Counted from the stretch's first letter, positions 27,301 to 34,191 are shown. The stretch is 64,000 nt of DNA from Blastomussa wellsi (GCA_947652115.1 OX393570.1:9261846-9325845), one strand, 5' to 3'. Notes: generated by a model not told the origin, from the sequence alone. Numbers and translations are program-made.

Positions 27301-30300
27301 CACTTCCTGATACTTCTACTCTTGCTGCATACGCTGGAGCAATATTAACCACTCCAGACAAGGGTTTAGTTGCAATCCTATTGGCTGTATTAAATGACCA
27401 TTCTACATCATCAAGTGTTAGTCCAGCTGAAGTATACAACCATGATAAAAGCACATCTTCGCCTTGTAATTGATATACAGGATTACCACTGTTGGGTGTA
27501 CCAGTAAAACTTGGTGCACAGTCTATCAAAAAAATATAAAAAAAGGAAAAAAAAGTAGTTTAAAAATAAGGATCTGTAATAATAGTAATTATCAAATTTC
27601 TAAACGAGCAGGGGACTGAGAATGAATATTTAAAAACAATTTAATTGAAAAATTAAGCATGTCACCAGAAAGAGCATTAAAACATTTGTAGATCATTTTC
27701 CAAATTGTAAACTTTTGAAAATCTTATATTATTTAATTAAGAGAGCTTTGTATGGATATGGAGGGACAGGCACCCCTCCATTCCATACTAAATTCTCTTG
27801 TTTCAGGGAGTTTTTAAGACCCACCAATGACTTCCCTTTACTTCAATCATGCTCAAATTTCACAATCTGACTAAGATTTGTTGATGCTCTATCGTGCGGT
27901 AGGATTCACTTTTCAACCCAATCACACCCAATTGATTATAGCCATTTGTACCCAGTCCTCTGCTTATTTAGAAATGGCTAAATTAACATTTATCTCGTGC
28001 AAATTCCATGTGGATATGATCAAATGTCTGTTACAAACATATATGAATTCATACAAATCAACCATAACAGGTTAAGAATCCCAACTGGTGGGAGGCTGGG
28101 CAGTTGGATATTTACAAAGCGTGGAGGAGTTGAGTTCACGACCACCGAAAACAAACCCAAACTAAGCGGTAGAGAAGAGGCCTTGAACCTGGGACCTCCC
28201 AATTACAAGTCCAGCACCTACTGTAATTAGTCACAAAGCCACACTTCCTCCTAAATTTAACAACTGCATGTACAAGAGTATTTTCTTTACAACAATGAAG
28301 TAAACATATCTGAACACTATTTCACAGTGTTCTCACCAGGATTTTGCCTTGGGGAGTCGCAGGACCCCCTCTGCAGAAAAATAGGGGCCCTGTAAGAATG
28401 TAAGAGGGACAAAGACTGAAAGTTACTTTCGGTGCTTGACGGACGTGGAAAAAAATCTTTCGTGTTTTCTCAGACTTCCATTTGATCAAAGAACATTCAA
28501 ATTGAAACTCTTGCAAAGGTAGACCTTTTGCTGAAATTAACATCAGTGTGTCCAACCTCTCTGGTAGAAGCCTATTTCTCTGACAGTTTTTCAGGTTGTT
28601 TTGCAGGCTAAAACCCCTTTCACAGTCTGCAGTATGAATGGGCAAAGTCAATGCCACAGCAGCAAGTTTAAGAAGATTAGGAAATGAATCCTTGTGAAAC
28701 TTGTAAATGATGCTCCAAAGAGTTCCCATAATGTCACGGGGATATTTCTCTTGAAGAACAAGGTGCTTAACAAGTGACAATTCATGCCTTGCTGCCTACG
28801 AATAATCGTACGAATAATCTGAGCTCGCAGTCCAAAAGGTCTGTTACATGAAGTACTTACCTGATCCAACATGGCCAACAAGATGTTTACGATCATTACG
28901 ATTTCATAGCGATGCTTACGCAAACCTTCACCGCGTACGTGTGACCAATGAGGTTAGAAGCAATAAATGTAAAGGCTTTAAATTTTTTGATAAATGTTTT
29001 TATTCATTTGAACAAGTAAAATGCTGGGGTGTTCGATTGACCATTTAAACTAGTCATAAACATTCAAAAGTCCGCTTGAATCAAAGCTTGCTCCTGCGCC
29101 CTAATGGCCACATCTTCTTTGCTTTTGGTGCTCCATCTTAATTTTTTTGGCGGGAATCCCGCAAGGCCGCGGCCTGGTGAGAACACTGATTTCATGGTGC
29201 ATCATTTAATCTAGCTCATCCTACAACACTTTAAGTAAAAGATGTAACCTTTGTCTTAAAGAGAAATTCTTAATCATTTGTCGACCTGACCTGTCATCAC
29301 TGTTTTCTACGAAACAACTAAACATTTTAATGTTTAAAGTCCTACATGTATTATGATGAAATTATGTCTCCAAACTAAGCCATTTTAAAGCATCAAACAG
29401 TAGTCTGCACGAGAATAAATTTGCCGCTTACTTTTTTGAAATATCTTTTTTGTTACAGAAATATTCAACTTTTTAAAATAAGCAAATTAGCTAAGTTGTG
29501 ACGTCATAGACTCAACCAAATTTTAATCAAGTAAATTAAGTAAAAATATCTCACCCAGATTGTATCAGAAATGTTTGATTCTTTACATCATGACTCTACT
29601 AGGTGAGTTGTACAATATGGGATTAACAATTATGTTACCATGGCAACATGCTGGGTCCCAGACCTCCCCAATGTTAAATGCTATTCTGGCCATTTTTGGC
29701 TGTCAATTTTGATATTTCTCAATGACTCCAGATCTACATGATTTTGCAACATATTTGTGTGTTAGGTAGGTTCGTTGGCCTGGTTTAATTTTTCTCGGCT
29801 AAAAATCACTCAAATACTGAAAACAGATTCGAGGGGACTGGAAAAGAGTGTGTTGCCATGGAAACAAGATTAAGTTATAACCATAAGTGTGTCGCTTGAA
29901 GAACTACTACTGTGCCAAGTTTCAACTGTCTCTGCAGAAACCTGACCGAGATAGACCTATTTTCTCACTTGAAATAAAATTGGGTTGGGTACCAGTAGAT
30001 GATGCCATCAGTCTCCTAATTTGCATATTTTACCAATTTTTTAAACTTGAATATCTCTGGAACTACTGATCACTACTACAGGTATTTGAAAACGGAAAAC
30101 AGCATTTTTAATCTCGCATGAAGCAGTGCATGTTTCCCTTCAAAAAGCAAGGTGTACAAATTGGATCACAGTTAGCACTTTAAATTTTCCACCACAGTAT
30201 TTATGTAAACTTTATAGTATATAACCGATGGTAATGAATATTCTTGTCATTAAAATCCCCTGAAGAGTGAGCGATCACGAAACAGGCTTGTCGGGATAGA

Positions 30301-31739
30301 AGTGTAGTCTTTTTCTATTTTCAATATATATACATATATATTTATTACTATATATATTATATATTTATTGATCTGACACTTATTTGAACCCTGCATTTGG
30401 TATTTAAACAGGTCCCGGTTGTTCAAAGGGTGGATAATGCTATCCACCGGATAAATCACTATCCAGTAGATAGCGTACCATAGTTTGTTTTGCCATCACT
30501 TATCCAATGGACACAGTGATCTATCCGTGTGGTGGATAGCATTATCCCCTCTTTGAACAACCGGAGCCAGGAGTATTTGTCTTCTCTCTACTTCTTCAGA
30601 TAAATTTAGAGAAGATTCTGAGATTCTTAAAGGGCCCTAGTCAGCATCCGCCATTTTCGATGTCATCGAAATTATGGAAACTGTATGGTGAAGTGTAGCC
30701 TGTTCCAGGCTCTCGAATAGTCGAGGACGGCCCCTATACATATCCCCCTTTAACATTGGAGTATGTGAGTGATGGCAGCCGTATATGTGCAGTATGTTCC
30801 TCAGCAAAGTTTCAGGAGGAGGGGCTGATTATTATGCAAGGTACACATTAATTTTATAAATTAATACAACTAATGGGATTGTAAAAAAAAGAAAAGTACT
30901 CAACATCACTACTACTACATGCAACTGTAGCACGAACCACAAAATACTGATGCAGCCACAAAAATAAATGCGCTTTCCATGCAACTGATCAATGATAATT
31001 CCTTATCGCATAAACAAAGCTTTATGCATACTGTACATCCTATTAGCTAAATATTGCGCTTTAAAACTTTTTGCACAAGTTATGCCGCCACAAACTTATC
31101 GTAATGAAATACCATTGAAATCGAAACAAGCAAACAACTTCGGGAGGTCCTACTCATGATATTAAAATGTGCGTGAACTGTAAAGGAAATAAGTCAGAAT
31201 TTTATCGAGGTTGACGAGATTTTAGACTAATGACTAGAAAATCCAGTCCTTCCGAACTTGTAAGGAGCTTTATCTGAAGTGAGATTACGAATATGTATTG
31301 TACCAATCGCATGATCTTACATTATTCCTTCTGAATAACACCTAGTTTGAACTAAAAGTCTTGACTAAACGGTTCACTTTTGACCAATAAAATAATAAAT
31401 TCTCCAACTACGTGTAGTTGCAGGAAAAAGGAAACTGTTAAGAAGCACGCTTGACATTATTATATAATTTGAAGTCCAGTAAGTAAGCGATAATTCAACA
31501 AGACATCCTCTTTAATTCACGTTCATATAAGATCCAAGTGTCCAATTTACTACACTCAATTGTAGTCTAAATATTAGTTGCGAACCGAGGAACTCGGACC
31601 TTGCATAAACATTTGGAGTGCCGTGGTTCTGTGCTTCATGCGAATTTCTTCACTGATATTACTCACCTACAAACCGCAACCCACAGACAGACAACCAGAC
31701 CACGAACACAAAATACAACACGTTCATCTTCGTTGCCAT
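1611..31739 (-). CDS. Gene A: multi-Ig, two-FN3 transmembrane receptor (3' partial)
   Basis: Sixteen coding exons on the minus strand, in order: 31739-31667, 27522-27190, 25281-25009, 24109-23819, 22843-22592, 20973-20710, 15710-15393, 14278-13997, 9267-9013, 8471-8178, 7261-6959, 6858-6838, 5849-5589, 4499-4347, 3094-3064 and 1786-1611. All junctions are GT-AG and the joined frame is open for 3580 nt (about 1193 residues). Domains: signal peptide 1-24, N-terminal Ig-like 25-135, eight Ig domains to about 878, FN3 880-979, micro-linker, FN3 987-1073, transmembrane helix about 1092-1115, then tail. By family knowledge it is a cell-surface adhesion or recognition receptor of the NCAM/nephrin general type; no exact orthologue is recognised. 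It is the divergently transcribed paralogue of gene B. The last exons (about 300 residues in gene B) lie beyond position 1. No exon carries a stop or frameshift, so the gene looks functional. Confidence 0.9.
1915..2054. repeat. Near-perfect hairpin repeat with CRE-like core
   Basis: Two 49-bp arms (1915-1963 and 2006-2054) are inverted copies that differ at one position, around a 42-bp loop. Each arm holds the palindrome TGACGTCA (a CRE/ATF-type site). It is probably a fold-back MITE in intron 15 of gene A. Confidence 0.85.
2803..2836 (+). ncRNA. Hammerhead-ribozyme-like motif, Penelope-type (copy 1)
   Basis: Layout is GCT, then CCGACGA (consensus CUGANGA, with U4 changed to C), a GGGC/GCTC stem II with TAAC loop, then GAAAC directly followed by GTC. 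The 3' strand of stem I is degraded (ACC). The GAAACGTC junction with virtually no helix III is known from Penelope-like retroelements, whose ribozymes work as dimers. The flanking repeat continues to about 2898 and is shared with copies 2 and 3. Confidence 0.6.
2837..2898 (+). mobile_element. Fragment of Penelope-like repeat
   Basis: This tail after the ribozyme-like motif (TTTACGATGGCCAATTTACA, then an AACCCAGTTGATAAAACC stretch) recurs at 18514-18566 and 55846-55886. Three dispersed copies sharing motif plus tail indicate a retroelement end. No reverse transcriptase is seen nearby. Confidence 0.55.
3064..3094 (-). CDS. Gene A exon 15: 31-nt micro-exon starting the tail
   Basis: Located by homology to exon B15: acceptor TTATAG, then 31 nt encoding ADNVNMSQTS, donor GTAAAC. 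It enters in phase 1 and leaves in phase 2, as in gene B (ADNANKHPTS). It is required to restore frame between exons 14 and 16. Confidence 0.85.
3572..4019. mobile_element. Non-autonomous DNA element with TCGGACG-rich termini
   Basis: The ends are inverted copies: ACATTACTTGCAAAAAA at 3572 and its complement ending at 4019, each followed inward by repeated TTTCGGAC motifs. It is 448 bp with no coding capacity. No convincing target duplication was seen, so it is unclassified. It lies in intron 14 of gene A. Confidence 0.7.
4254..4278. repeat. Poly-G tract
   Basis: A run of G interrupted by AA, about 70 bp outside the gene A exon 14 donor. Similar G runs occur near 41641-41657, 44261-44281 and 59401-59427. 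Length in such runs is prone to sequencing error. Confidence 0.8.
4347..4499 (-). CDS. Gene A exon 14: transmembrane helix
   Basis: 153 nt, phase 1-1. A short acidic stalk is followed by the hydrophobic WMIAVIAGVAGVLLLAIVIL and then the stop-transfer KRRKK. The small-residue pattern AGVAG (A-x-x-x-G type) often supports helix packing. It matches exon B14 closely (156 nt there). Confidence 0.95.
4500..5588. other. Intron 13 of gene A: AT-rich filler
   Basis: 4670-4910 is very AT-rich with TTGTAAGTAAG-type slippage repeats and (TTAT)n runs. 5280-5590 has open frames without recognisable domains. I see no exon, RNA gene or defined element. Confidence 0.5.
5589..5849 (-). CDS. Gene A exon 13: second FN3 domain
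   Basis: 261 nt, phase 1-1, acceptor TGTAG and donor GTAAGT. An FN3 fold is indicated by VILVTWTV (B-strand Trp), LSLEIQEG, and a YKFRMDM core with preceding leucine. Exon B13 has the same length and most of the same residues, including MRRPGEKNP / MRRPGERNP. Confidence 0.93.
6267..6831. mobile_element. Long fold-back MITE flanked by TTAA
   Basis: About 260-bp arms (6269-6525 and 6565-6827) form a giant hairpin. The tips are AGTGCTACTATGATC and its inverse, each bordered by TTAA (6265-6268 and 6828-6831), the target used by piggyBac and Kolobok transposases. The arms share long near-identical blocks such as TCCAAGGCTTGGTTGAGAAT in the left arm. The right end touches the donor of micro-exon A12. 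Confidence 0.85.
6838..6858 (-). CDS. Gene A exon 12: 21-nt micro-exon
   Basis: Acceptor TCTGCAG, then TACCACCTGACAGAGGAAAT plus G, donor GTAGGT. It encodes VPPDRGNG across the phase-1 junctions, a seven-codon linker between the two FN3 domains. The matching exon in gene B has the same length (VPPDIGTG), which argues strongly that it is real. Confidence 0.87.
6959..7261 (-). CDS. Gene A exon 11: first FN3 domain
   Basis: 303 nt, phase 1-1. FN3 hallmarks are VNINVSWTPGYSGGYDQVF (B strand), HYRVKGSG (C strand) and LLPNTEYEFTVQASNQAG (the L-x-P-x-T-x-Y core). It is roughly 80% identical by eye to exon B11, the most conserved extracellular domain of the pair. Confidence 0.95.
7530..7830. mobile_element. 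hAT-like MITE, CAGGGTTCRTAC termini, 5-bp TSD
   Basis: The termini are CAGGGTTCATAC and the complement of CAGGGTTCGTAC, flanked on both sides by the direct repeat TTTAT (7525-7529 and 7831-7835). The 301 bp contain repeated CCATGACTTTCCA motifs and no gene. It lies in intron 10 of gene A. Confidence 0.85.
8178..8471 (-). CDS. Gene A exon 10: Ig domain 9 (I-set)
   Basis: 294 nt, phase 1-1. Ig signature: VDLTCPVMGKPSPSLSWKR (B-strand Cys and C-strand Trp) and KFYCVAVNLLG (F-strand Cys). The lysine/aspartate-rich middle (SLNDDKVKS) is shared with exon B10 (297 nt). Confidence 0.95.
9013..9267 (-). CDS. Gene A exon 9: Ig domain 8
   Basis: 255 nt, phase 1-1. Contains YTVNETNNVTMVCHANGVP, ITWRKTG, and the D-x-G-x-Y-x-C core as DDGKYTCTAKND. 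The ETNN segment carries N-glycosylation sequons in both paralogues. The B counterpart is 258 nt. Confidence 0.95.
9413..9572 (-). mobile_element. 160-bp MITE, CAGGGGTTTCAAAAC family (copy 1)
   Basis: The termini CAGGGGTTTCAAAAC and TTTTGAAACCACTG are inverted. The same element lies in the opposite orientation at 17578-17747, with internal motifs such as GCCGCCTACTC shared. The flanking TACTAT/TACTGT may be a decayed 6-bp duplication. Confidence 0.8.
9887..10020. repeat. Fold-back repeat in intron 8 of gene A
   Basis: Arms of about 42-43 bp begin AGCCAACCAGAGAGCGCAAA and end in its near-complement (TTGCACTCTCTGATTGGCT), with a loop of about 48 bp. There is no coding content. It is probably a MITE or the core of a larger one. 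Confidence 0.75.
11043..13684 (-). mobile_element. Full-length piggyBac-type DNA transposon
   Basis: 2642 bp bounded by TTAA at 11039-11042 and 13685-13688. The termini are imperfect inverted repeats: CCCTTTCAGGGCCAAG (left) and CCCTTTCACGGCCACG (right, complement). Each end carries a second internal copy of its terminal motif: CAGGGCCAA again at about 11080, and AGTCGCCCGTGGCCGTG twice at 13627-13679. Such doubled sites are typical of transposase binding regions. It contains one intact transposase gene on the minus strand. Boundaries, repeats and an open reading frame together suggest a recent insertion. Confidence 0.92.
11616..13421 (-). CDS. piggyBac-family transposase, intact (601 aa)
   Basis: Cut-and-paste transposase that moves the surrounding element between TTAA sites. 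The acidic N-terminal region (about 18-70) precedes the DDE_Tnp_1_7-type catalytic core. The catalytic aspartates are visible as D266 in LSLDES, D346 in VYMDSFYSS and D459 in MGGVDTLDQ, the usual DDD triad; the order and spacing fit the family. The C-terminal cysteine-rich finger runs from C559 through C562, C577, C580, C585 and C589 to H594 (LCIVPCFERYHT). Length is normal for the family (about 550-650). The ATG at 13421 opens the frame and is preceded by about 260 bp of element 5' region. No frameshift or stop interrupts it, so it may be active. It is transcribed in the same direction as gene A, inside that gene's intron 8. Confidence 0.95.
   Translation of the reverse strand: MAAGRMYTAEEVAEAVFQDSGSEFGGDASDSDFEVSQADNNSSSDNNSDFQASLPSEHDSADSEPEPEHAAAPIPVRHPHNRQAEQIEWEVYEDFDPYESVWLQDYNERQGILVDTANFTPVDFFQLFMPEAAFELISVETNRYAMQYFNDPSDLPPSSRFLSWTDTSKAEIKAFVALQIAMGLCQKPTIRSYWNEFWLTYTPFYSIMSRNRFELIQTFLHFNNSEMQVPRGQRGFSPLFKIQPLLDIVDPTYMRVYSPRRELSLDESMVKFKGRIFFQQYLPAKPTKWGIKEFILAEAKTGYALKSIVYTGKTSFQRDPGVSLSEQVVLDLLEGFEDMGHTVYMDSFYSSPSLFLKLKDKNVGACGTVNSNRKGMPQELKPSSLSLKKGDPPVFMRKKDDDMIACAWHDTKRLTLLSTIDNNLTIDKDVRSKDNDTGYRAVEKPVLAEMYNHFMGGVDTLDQLLGTYQYPHKSQKWYHTVYHRVREVALVNGFILYRKASDLNKLNPKQFREAVIDGLLKNWQPPRKKVGRPSLLPELRLTERHFPDKYENPKYKPECRACSDRQAGRRVQTRFFCKQCGIPLCIVPCFERYHTLKDYKS
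13997..14278 (-). CDS. Gene A exon 8: Ig domain 7 with extra CxxC
   Basis: 282 nt, phase 1-1. Canonical cysteines lie in TAVFYCKTIGNP and GWYSCTGSNSLG. An additional pair, GCSEC, sits in the middle of the domain and is conserved in gene B as GCRGC, so a second disulfide is likely. Confidence 0.95.
14446..15013. mobile_element. Probable MITE with CAGGGTTGGA termini
   Basis: Ten-base inverted ends CAGGGTTGGA / TCCAACCCTG delimit 568 bp without coding potential in intron 7 of gene A. No clear target duplication was seen, so the call rests on the termini only. Confidence 0.55.
15171..15263. mobile_element. 93-bp TTAA MITE, copy 1
   Basis: Flanked by TTAA at 15167-15170 and 15264-15267. The ends are CCCTTTA and its near-complement TTAAAGGG, similar to the piggyBac ends at 11043. 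It reads identically to copy 2. Confidence 0.85.
15285..15377. mobile_element. 93-bp TTAA MITE, copy 2
   Basis: Identical to copy 1, 21 bp away, in the same orientation. The left flank is TTAA and the right flank TTAC. It ends 15 bp from the donor side of gene A exon 7. Confidence 0.85.
15393..15710 (-). CDS. Gene A exon 7: Ig domain 6
   Basis: 318 nt, phase 1-1, equal to exon B7. Core cysteines are in VSYSCTVEAKPAATIQW and NGTFSCLAFNNAG. The TWRQNGTFSCLAFN block is nearly the same in gene B (TWRQGGTYSCLAFN). Confidence 0.95.
15768..16305. mobile_element. MITE with CAGGGCTYGAAMTTAAC termini
   Basis: Left CAGGGCTTGAACTTAAC pairs with the complement of CAGGGCTCGAAATTAAC at the right end (15 of 17 match). 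It is 538 bp, AT-rich and non-coding. No exact target duplication. It lies in intron 6 of gene A. Confidence 0.7.
17578..17747 (+). mobile_element. 170-bp MITE, CAGGGGTTTCAAAAC family (copy 2)
   Basis: The termini CAGGGATTTCAAAATG and GTTTTGAAACCCCTG are inverted, with a perfect 6-bp target duplication CATTAT (17572-17577 and 17748-17753). Opposite orientation to copy 1. Confidence 0.88.
17993..18190. repeat. Inverted-repeat element, ACAGTCTTTCCCGT ends
   Basis: A perfect 14-bp inverted terminal repeat bounds 198 bp. No coding content and no obvious target duplication. Confidence 0.6.
18478..18506 (+). ncRNA. Hammerhead-like motif, decayed (copy 2)
   Basis: Same repeat as copies 1 and 3, but six bases of the stem II 5' strand are deleted (CGACGAAACGCTCGAAACGTC). 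The 3' flank to about 18566 matches the other copies. It cannot form stem II and is almost certainly dead. Confidence 0.55.
20710..20973 (-). CDS. Gene A exon 6: Ig domain 5
   Basis: 264 nt, phase 1-1, equal to exon B6. Cysteines are in VTLTCSANGYPEPTYTIKRGN and TYSCEPQNTEG. The C strand has no tryptophan (YTIKRG) in either paralogue, a shared peculiarity. Confidence 0.94.
21302..21515. mobile_element. Fold-back MITE
   Basis: The outer arms are near-perfect inverted copies (GTTGCCAATTTGGTAGCCTG at the left; the complement at 21486-21515). A further inverted block around CTCAGATGGTGGGGC lies inside. An arm fragment (GTAGCCTGTT, AGGCTCTC) also appears at 30697-30716. Intron 5 of gene A. Confidence 0.75.
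22290..22500. other. GC-rich patch of unknown origin
   Basis: This patch in intron 5 of gene A is markedly G+C-rich against an AT-rich background and is open in several frames on both strands. The predicted peptides are Pro/Gly/Trp-rich but carry no motif I recognise. It may be a fragment of a mobile element. Confidence 0.35.
22592..22843 (-). CDS. Gene A exon 5: Ig domain 4
   Basis: 252 nt, phase 1-1. Contains IALSCEADGFPKPSYLWKFNG, and DAGNYTCVARNDFGSAETTR with the D-x-G-x-Y-x-C core. The C-terminal RVVNVEC is identical in gene B. Confidence 0.95.
23640..23790. repeat. Degenerate ATTACTCATCGATGGCCC tandem array
   Basis: About seven imperfect units built on ATTACTCATCGAT with GGCCC spacers. 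Related inverted words (GATGAGTAAT, ATCGATGA) occur at 23380-23480, so the two blocks may pair. It ends about 30 bp from the donor side of exon A4. Confidence 0.7.
23819..24109 (-). CDS. Gene A exon 4: Ig domain 3
   Basis: 291 nt, phase 1-1. Cysteines in AEFNCRTEAVPTP and GQYSCDGENILG, with the C-strand Trp in YRWFKDG. The opening PQHK and ISNSGDYTI are kept in gene B, which has 294 nt. Confidence 0.95.
25009..25281 (-). CDS. Gene A exon 3: Ig domain 2
   Basis: 273 nt, phase 1-1, equal to exon B3. Cysteines in RTLLCVASGNPKPLITWYR and GTYRCVARVVAPG. The NSNYTISSANKNH segment is almost invariant between paralogues and carries an N-glycosylation sequon. Confidence 0.95.
25566..26537. mobile_element. 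972-bp CAGGGTTGTCC-ended element
   Basis: Inverted 11-bp ends CAGGGTTGTCC / GGACAACCCTG with near-duplicated flanks ATTGCA / ATTACA (5 of 6). Its interior contains an end fragment of the AGTGCTACT TTAA-type MITE (about 25970-25985), so it is a composite. Non-coding; intron 2 of gene A. Confidence 0.7.
27190..27522 (-). CDS. Gene A exon 2: N-terminal Ig-like domain (D1)
   Basis: 333 nt, phase 1-1, acceptor TGATAG and donor GTAAGT. Begins DCAPSFTGTPNSGN and ends EAELIVV. It looks like a V-type Ig fold, with VLLSWLY as B/C strands and DSGKYECRVSF as the F strand. Its only two cysteines are at the second residue and in the F strand; the normal B-strand cysteine position holds serine. Gene B keeps the same two positions (DCKPRFT, FECKVYF), but the rest of the domain is very different. 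Confidence 0.9.
28060..28247 (-). mobile_element. tRNA-derived SINE, family 2 (copy 1)
   Basis: On the minus strand, a tRNA-like head with the B-box-like GGTTCAAGGCC is followed by a body ending ...CAGTTGGGATTCTTAACC. A related copy on the plus strand at 41266-41431 shares the TTTGTAAATA and CCAACTG body motifs. Borders are approximate. Confidence 0.65.
28322..28780 (-). pseudogene. hAT transposase C-terminal dimerisation domain, remnant
   Basis: A 152-codon open frame whose middle (FPNLLKLAAVALTLPIHTAD, then CERGFS and RNRLLPERLDTLM) is the hAT C-terminal dimerisation region, in the style of the ZNF862/KIAA1586-like group. The zinc finger and catalytic N-terminal two thirds are absent, so it cannot encode an active enzyme. 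Confidence 0.8.
28325..29188 (-). mobile_element. Internally deleted hAT element with intact ends
   Basis: Perfect 16-bp terminal inverted repeats CAGTGTTCTCACCAGG / CCTGGTGAGAACACTG bound 864 bp, with the direct 6-bp duplication ATTTCA on both sides (28319-28324 and 29189-29194). The only coding part is the transposase C-terminus. This links 6-bp target duplications to a hAT-type enzyme in this genome. Confidence 0.88.
29338..30179. mobile_element. TTAA-flanked non-autonomous element
   Basis: TTAA at 29334-29337 and 30180-30183. The termini AGTCCTACATGT / AGTGCTAACTGT are similar when inverted and resemble the fold-back MITE at 6269. Internal phrases are shared with 16714-17288. Non-coding, 842 bp. 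Confidence 0.6.
30415..30564. mobile_element. CCGGTTGTTCAAAG fold-back MITE
   Basis: 150 bp with inverted ends CCGGTTGTTCAAAG / CTTTGAACAACCGG and repeated GGATA/TATCC words inside, such as GTGGATAATGCTATCCACCG. Intron 1 of gene A. Confidence 0.75.
31667..31739 (-). CDS. Gene A exon 1: signal peptide
   Basis: ATG at 31739-31737 opens MATKMNVLYFVFVVWLSVCG, a typical signal peptide, then LRFV and a split glycine/aspartate codon. The donor GTGAGT begins at 31666. Its end, CGLRFV, matches CGLQFV of exon B1, with the same phase 1, which fixes the call. Confidence 0.88.
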
Positions 31740-32793
31740 AAATCGGACTCAAGGAGGCCTCCAAAGTGCCGTTCGTGAAATTTACCAAGCTACTTCTGCG
31801 GACTCATCGATGCATGTTTTCAAGTTTTTCAGGAAGCATGGAAAACAATGCTTATCAACGGCGGATAGCTTAGATACCCACCATGACCAATTAGAAAGTG
31901 TTATTTCAGCCACGTGATCAATATTCGAATGACCTCAGCATTGTGGGAGGGAGGCTAGAGACTGGTAGGTAAAAATAACAGTGATGCGAAAATTTGAATG
32001 GAATCTTTGGAACGAAATTAAACTACATTCATGACGCATCAGTGGAAATACGAGATACTTTCCAAGCCACGTTTTCAAGATGGAGGCCATCTATGCGCCA
32101 TCGATCATCGATTGGCCATCAAGCCGAACATTTTTTTCTGCGGTTCACGTTTTCAGGGTTTGTTTTGCCAGAAGGCCTGAGGGCCGTTTACAAATCATAA
32201 ACAGCAAAAATAACCGCACATTTGAGACTAACCAGTCCTTTAGCGATATTTATTTCTGAACGTTCACCCAAGAAGACATATTGAAAGTAGTTCGATGCAC
32301 TAAAATAACTGCATGTACGTACACGATTGTTTACAAAGTGTAGTCACGCAATCTTTCCACTATAACGAATGCGTGACAACGAAATGAAAAATATGCTCGA
32401 AAATATTTTTTTGGTCGTCCTTTTCAGGTAAAAGATTGATCAAGTAAGTTTCTGCTTTCAACCAAGCCAGAAGTCCGGAGGGCTTCCTGCGGTAACAGGG
32501 CTAGGCCGAAACCAAGAGGCGATTATCCCATTTAAAAATATGCACGTACAATGTTTTGAAAGAATCGACTGAAAGACAATTGCATTCCTTTTTCAAATCC
32601 ATGATAAAAGACATGCATACATACATTTCATCGAATCCCCCATAACACAGCTTGTAAGCTACAATATTTCACCGTAATAAAACAATTTTAAAAAGTAACA
32701 TTAAGAAAAAAGGAAATTAAAAAATTATATTTATGCTAAAATATTTATGTTTATGCGTTTTGCCCTGAACATCCCAAGTGAGACCAACTATCC

Positions 32794-32878
<85 letters not shown>

Positions 32879-32884
32879 AATAAT
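32794..32884. repeat. Compound (AAT)n-(GAT)n microsatellite
   Basis: About a dozen AAT units, then about sixteen GAT units, ending in AAT. Likely length-polymorphic. Confidence 0.95.
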
Positions 32885-34191
32885 TTTTGCAGGTTGGGTA
32901 AAATACTGCGGAGGACAATGAAGAGAAGGTGACAAGAGCACATTTGAAGCGAGGTCGATCTTAGGGTCGATTACCGGCCGACCGGACTCGAGAGAGCGGC
33001 GGATATCGAGCCTAGGTCGTTCTCGACAGAGCTGGGATGAAAAACATGAGCCATGAGGCACCAAAAAGTACATCGGTCATGTCCTTTGGAAAGGGACCAA
33101 TATCGATCGACTGCCTGACAGCTAGGACATGGGCCCCTGTGGGGAGAAGGAAACAGGAAGGCATGCAGCGAGAATACAAATGGAGGCTAAGCATAGAGAA
33201 AGACAAACAGGCTGGCGGATTGAAAATATGGAATGAGGCGAGGGCCACAGCAATTGGCAGGGCATTGCGTGGAGACAGTTTTGAGGCATTCCTGATGCGA
33301 CTCTGGGCGCGAAGTAGTTAAGGCAACAGGTTCGCAAGCACTTAGAATTCTTTACCATCCTTGTCTTTGATAAGCCTATCCCCCGTTTATTGTGATTCTG
33401 TACCGCCTTATTGAATGATATCATACATGGATGAGCGATTTCATAATCTTCTGGCATGCAGCTTTCTTAACCTATTATGCTAGCCCCTCGCCAAATATTA
33501 GCTCTTGGTATCCTCTGCGTCATCTTAGCTCCGCCAAGTGTTTAAGGTCGAAACTTGTTAGAGGGCTCTATCCAGTCTCAGAGCGAGTCTTTTTTTAAAT
33601 CAGTGGGTTTGGTGTTATAGCATCGAGGATGAGATGGCTTTGCTTGTAGTGCTATAGATAGACTTGCCACAAGTCGACCTCATGAATTTCAGGGCCTCAG
33701 TCGGCGGGTACTGACTAAACAAGACGAAGGACTTTTCAGAAAGTCTATGCTATAGATAGCCTTTTATCAAATTAAAAAAAAAATTAAAGAATCCCTCTAG
33801 ATGTTAGTAGGTGATATTCGAAACCTAAATCATTTCCCTTTCACAAAGACATTTAGGAGTGATCCTTCTGAAGGCAGAATTGTTTAGATACGGTGATCTA
33901 GGTAAATCCTTATCCCTAACCTGTTCAAGAACTTTACTAATTTCCTGGCCAACATTTCAGTTGAATTCTTCCATAAGTATCACCAACGTCCTGTTTCGTA
34001 AAGGATAGCATTTGGTAATGTGCCCTTGCGAACCTTGGAAAGAAACGGAACTCAGTTCACTCGTCAAAGACAATCCCTCCTATCCTTGAAAGGACTGCGA
34101 TATCTTTCTAGATGCTACGTCTCCAACTCCTTCAGTAGCAGTGAAATGTTCTCCATTGCTCAAATAGATCGGGTATGTTTGACTGTCTTCA

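Larger units (their letters stand above)
27523..31666. other. Intron 1 of gene A
   Basis: A 4.1-kb intron holding a SINE (28060-28247), a deleted hAT element (28325-29188), a TTAA-type element (29338-30179) and a fold-back MITE (30415-30564). 30600-31660 is otherwise unremarkable, apart from the short repeat pieces at 30628-30740. Confidence 0.6.
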
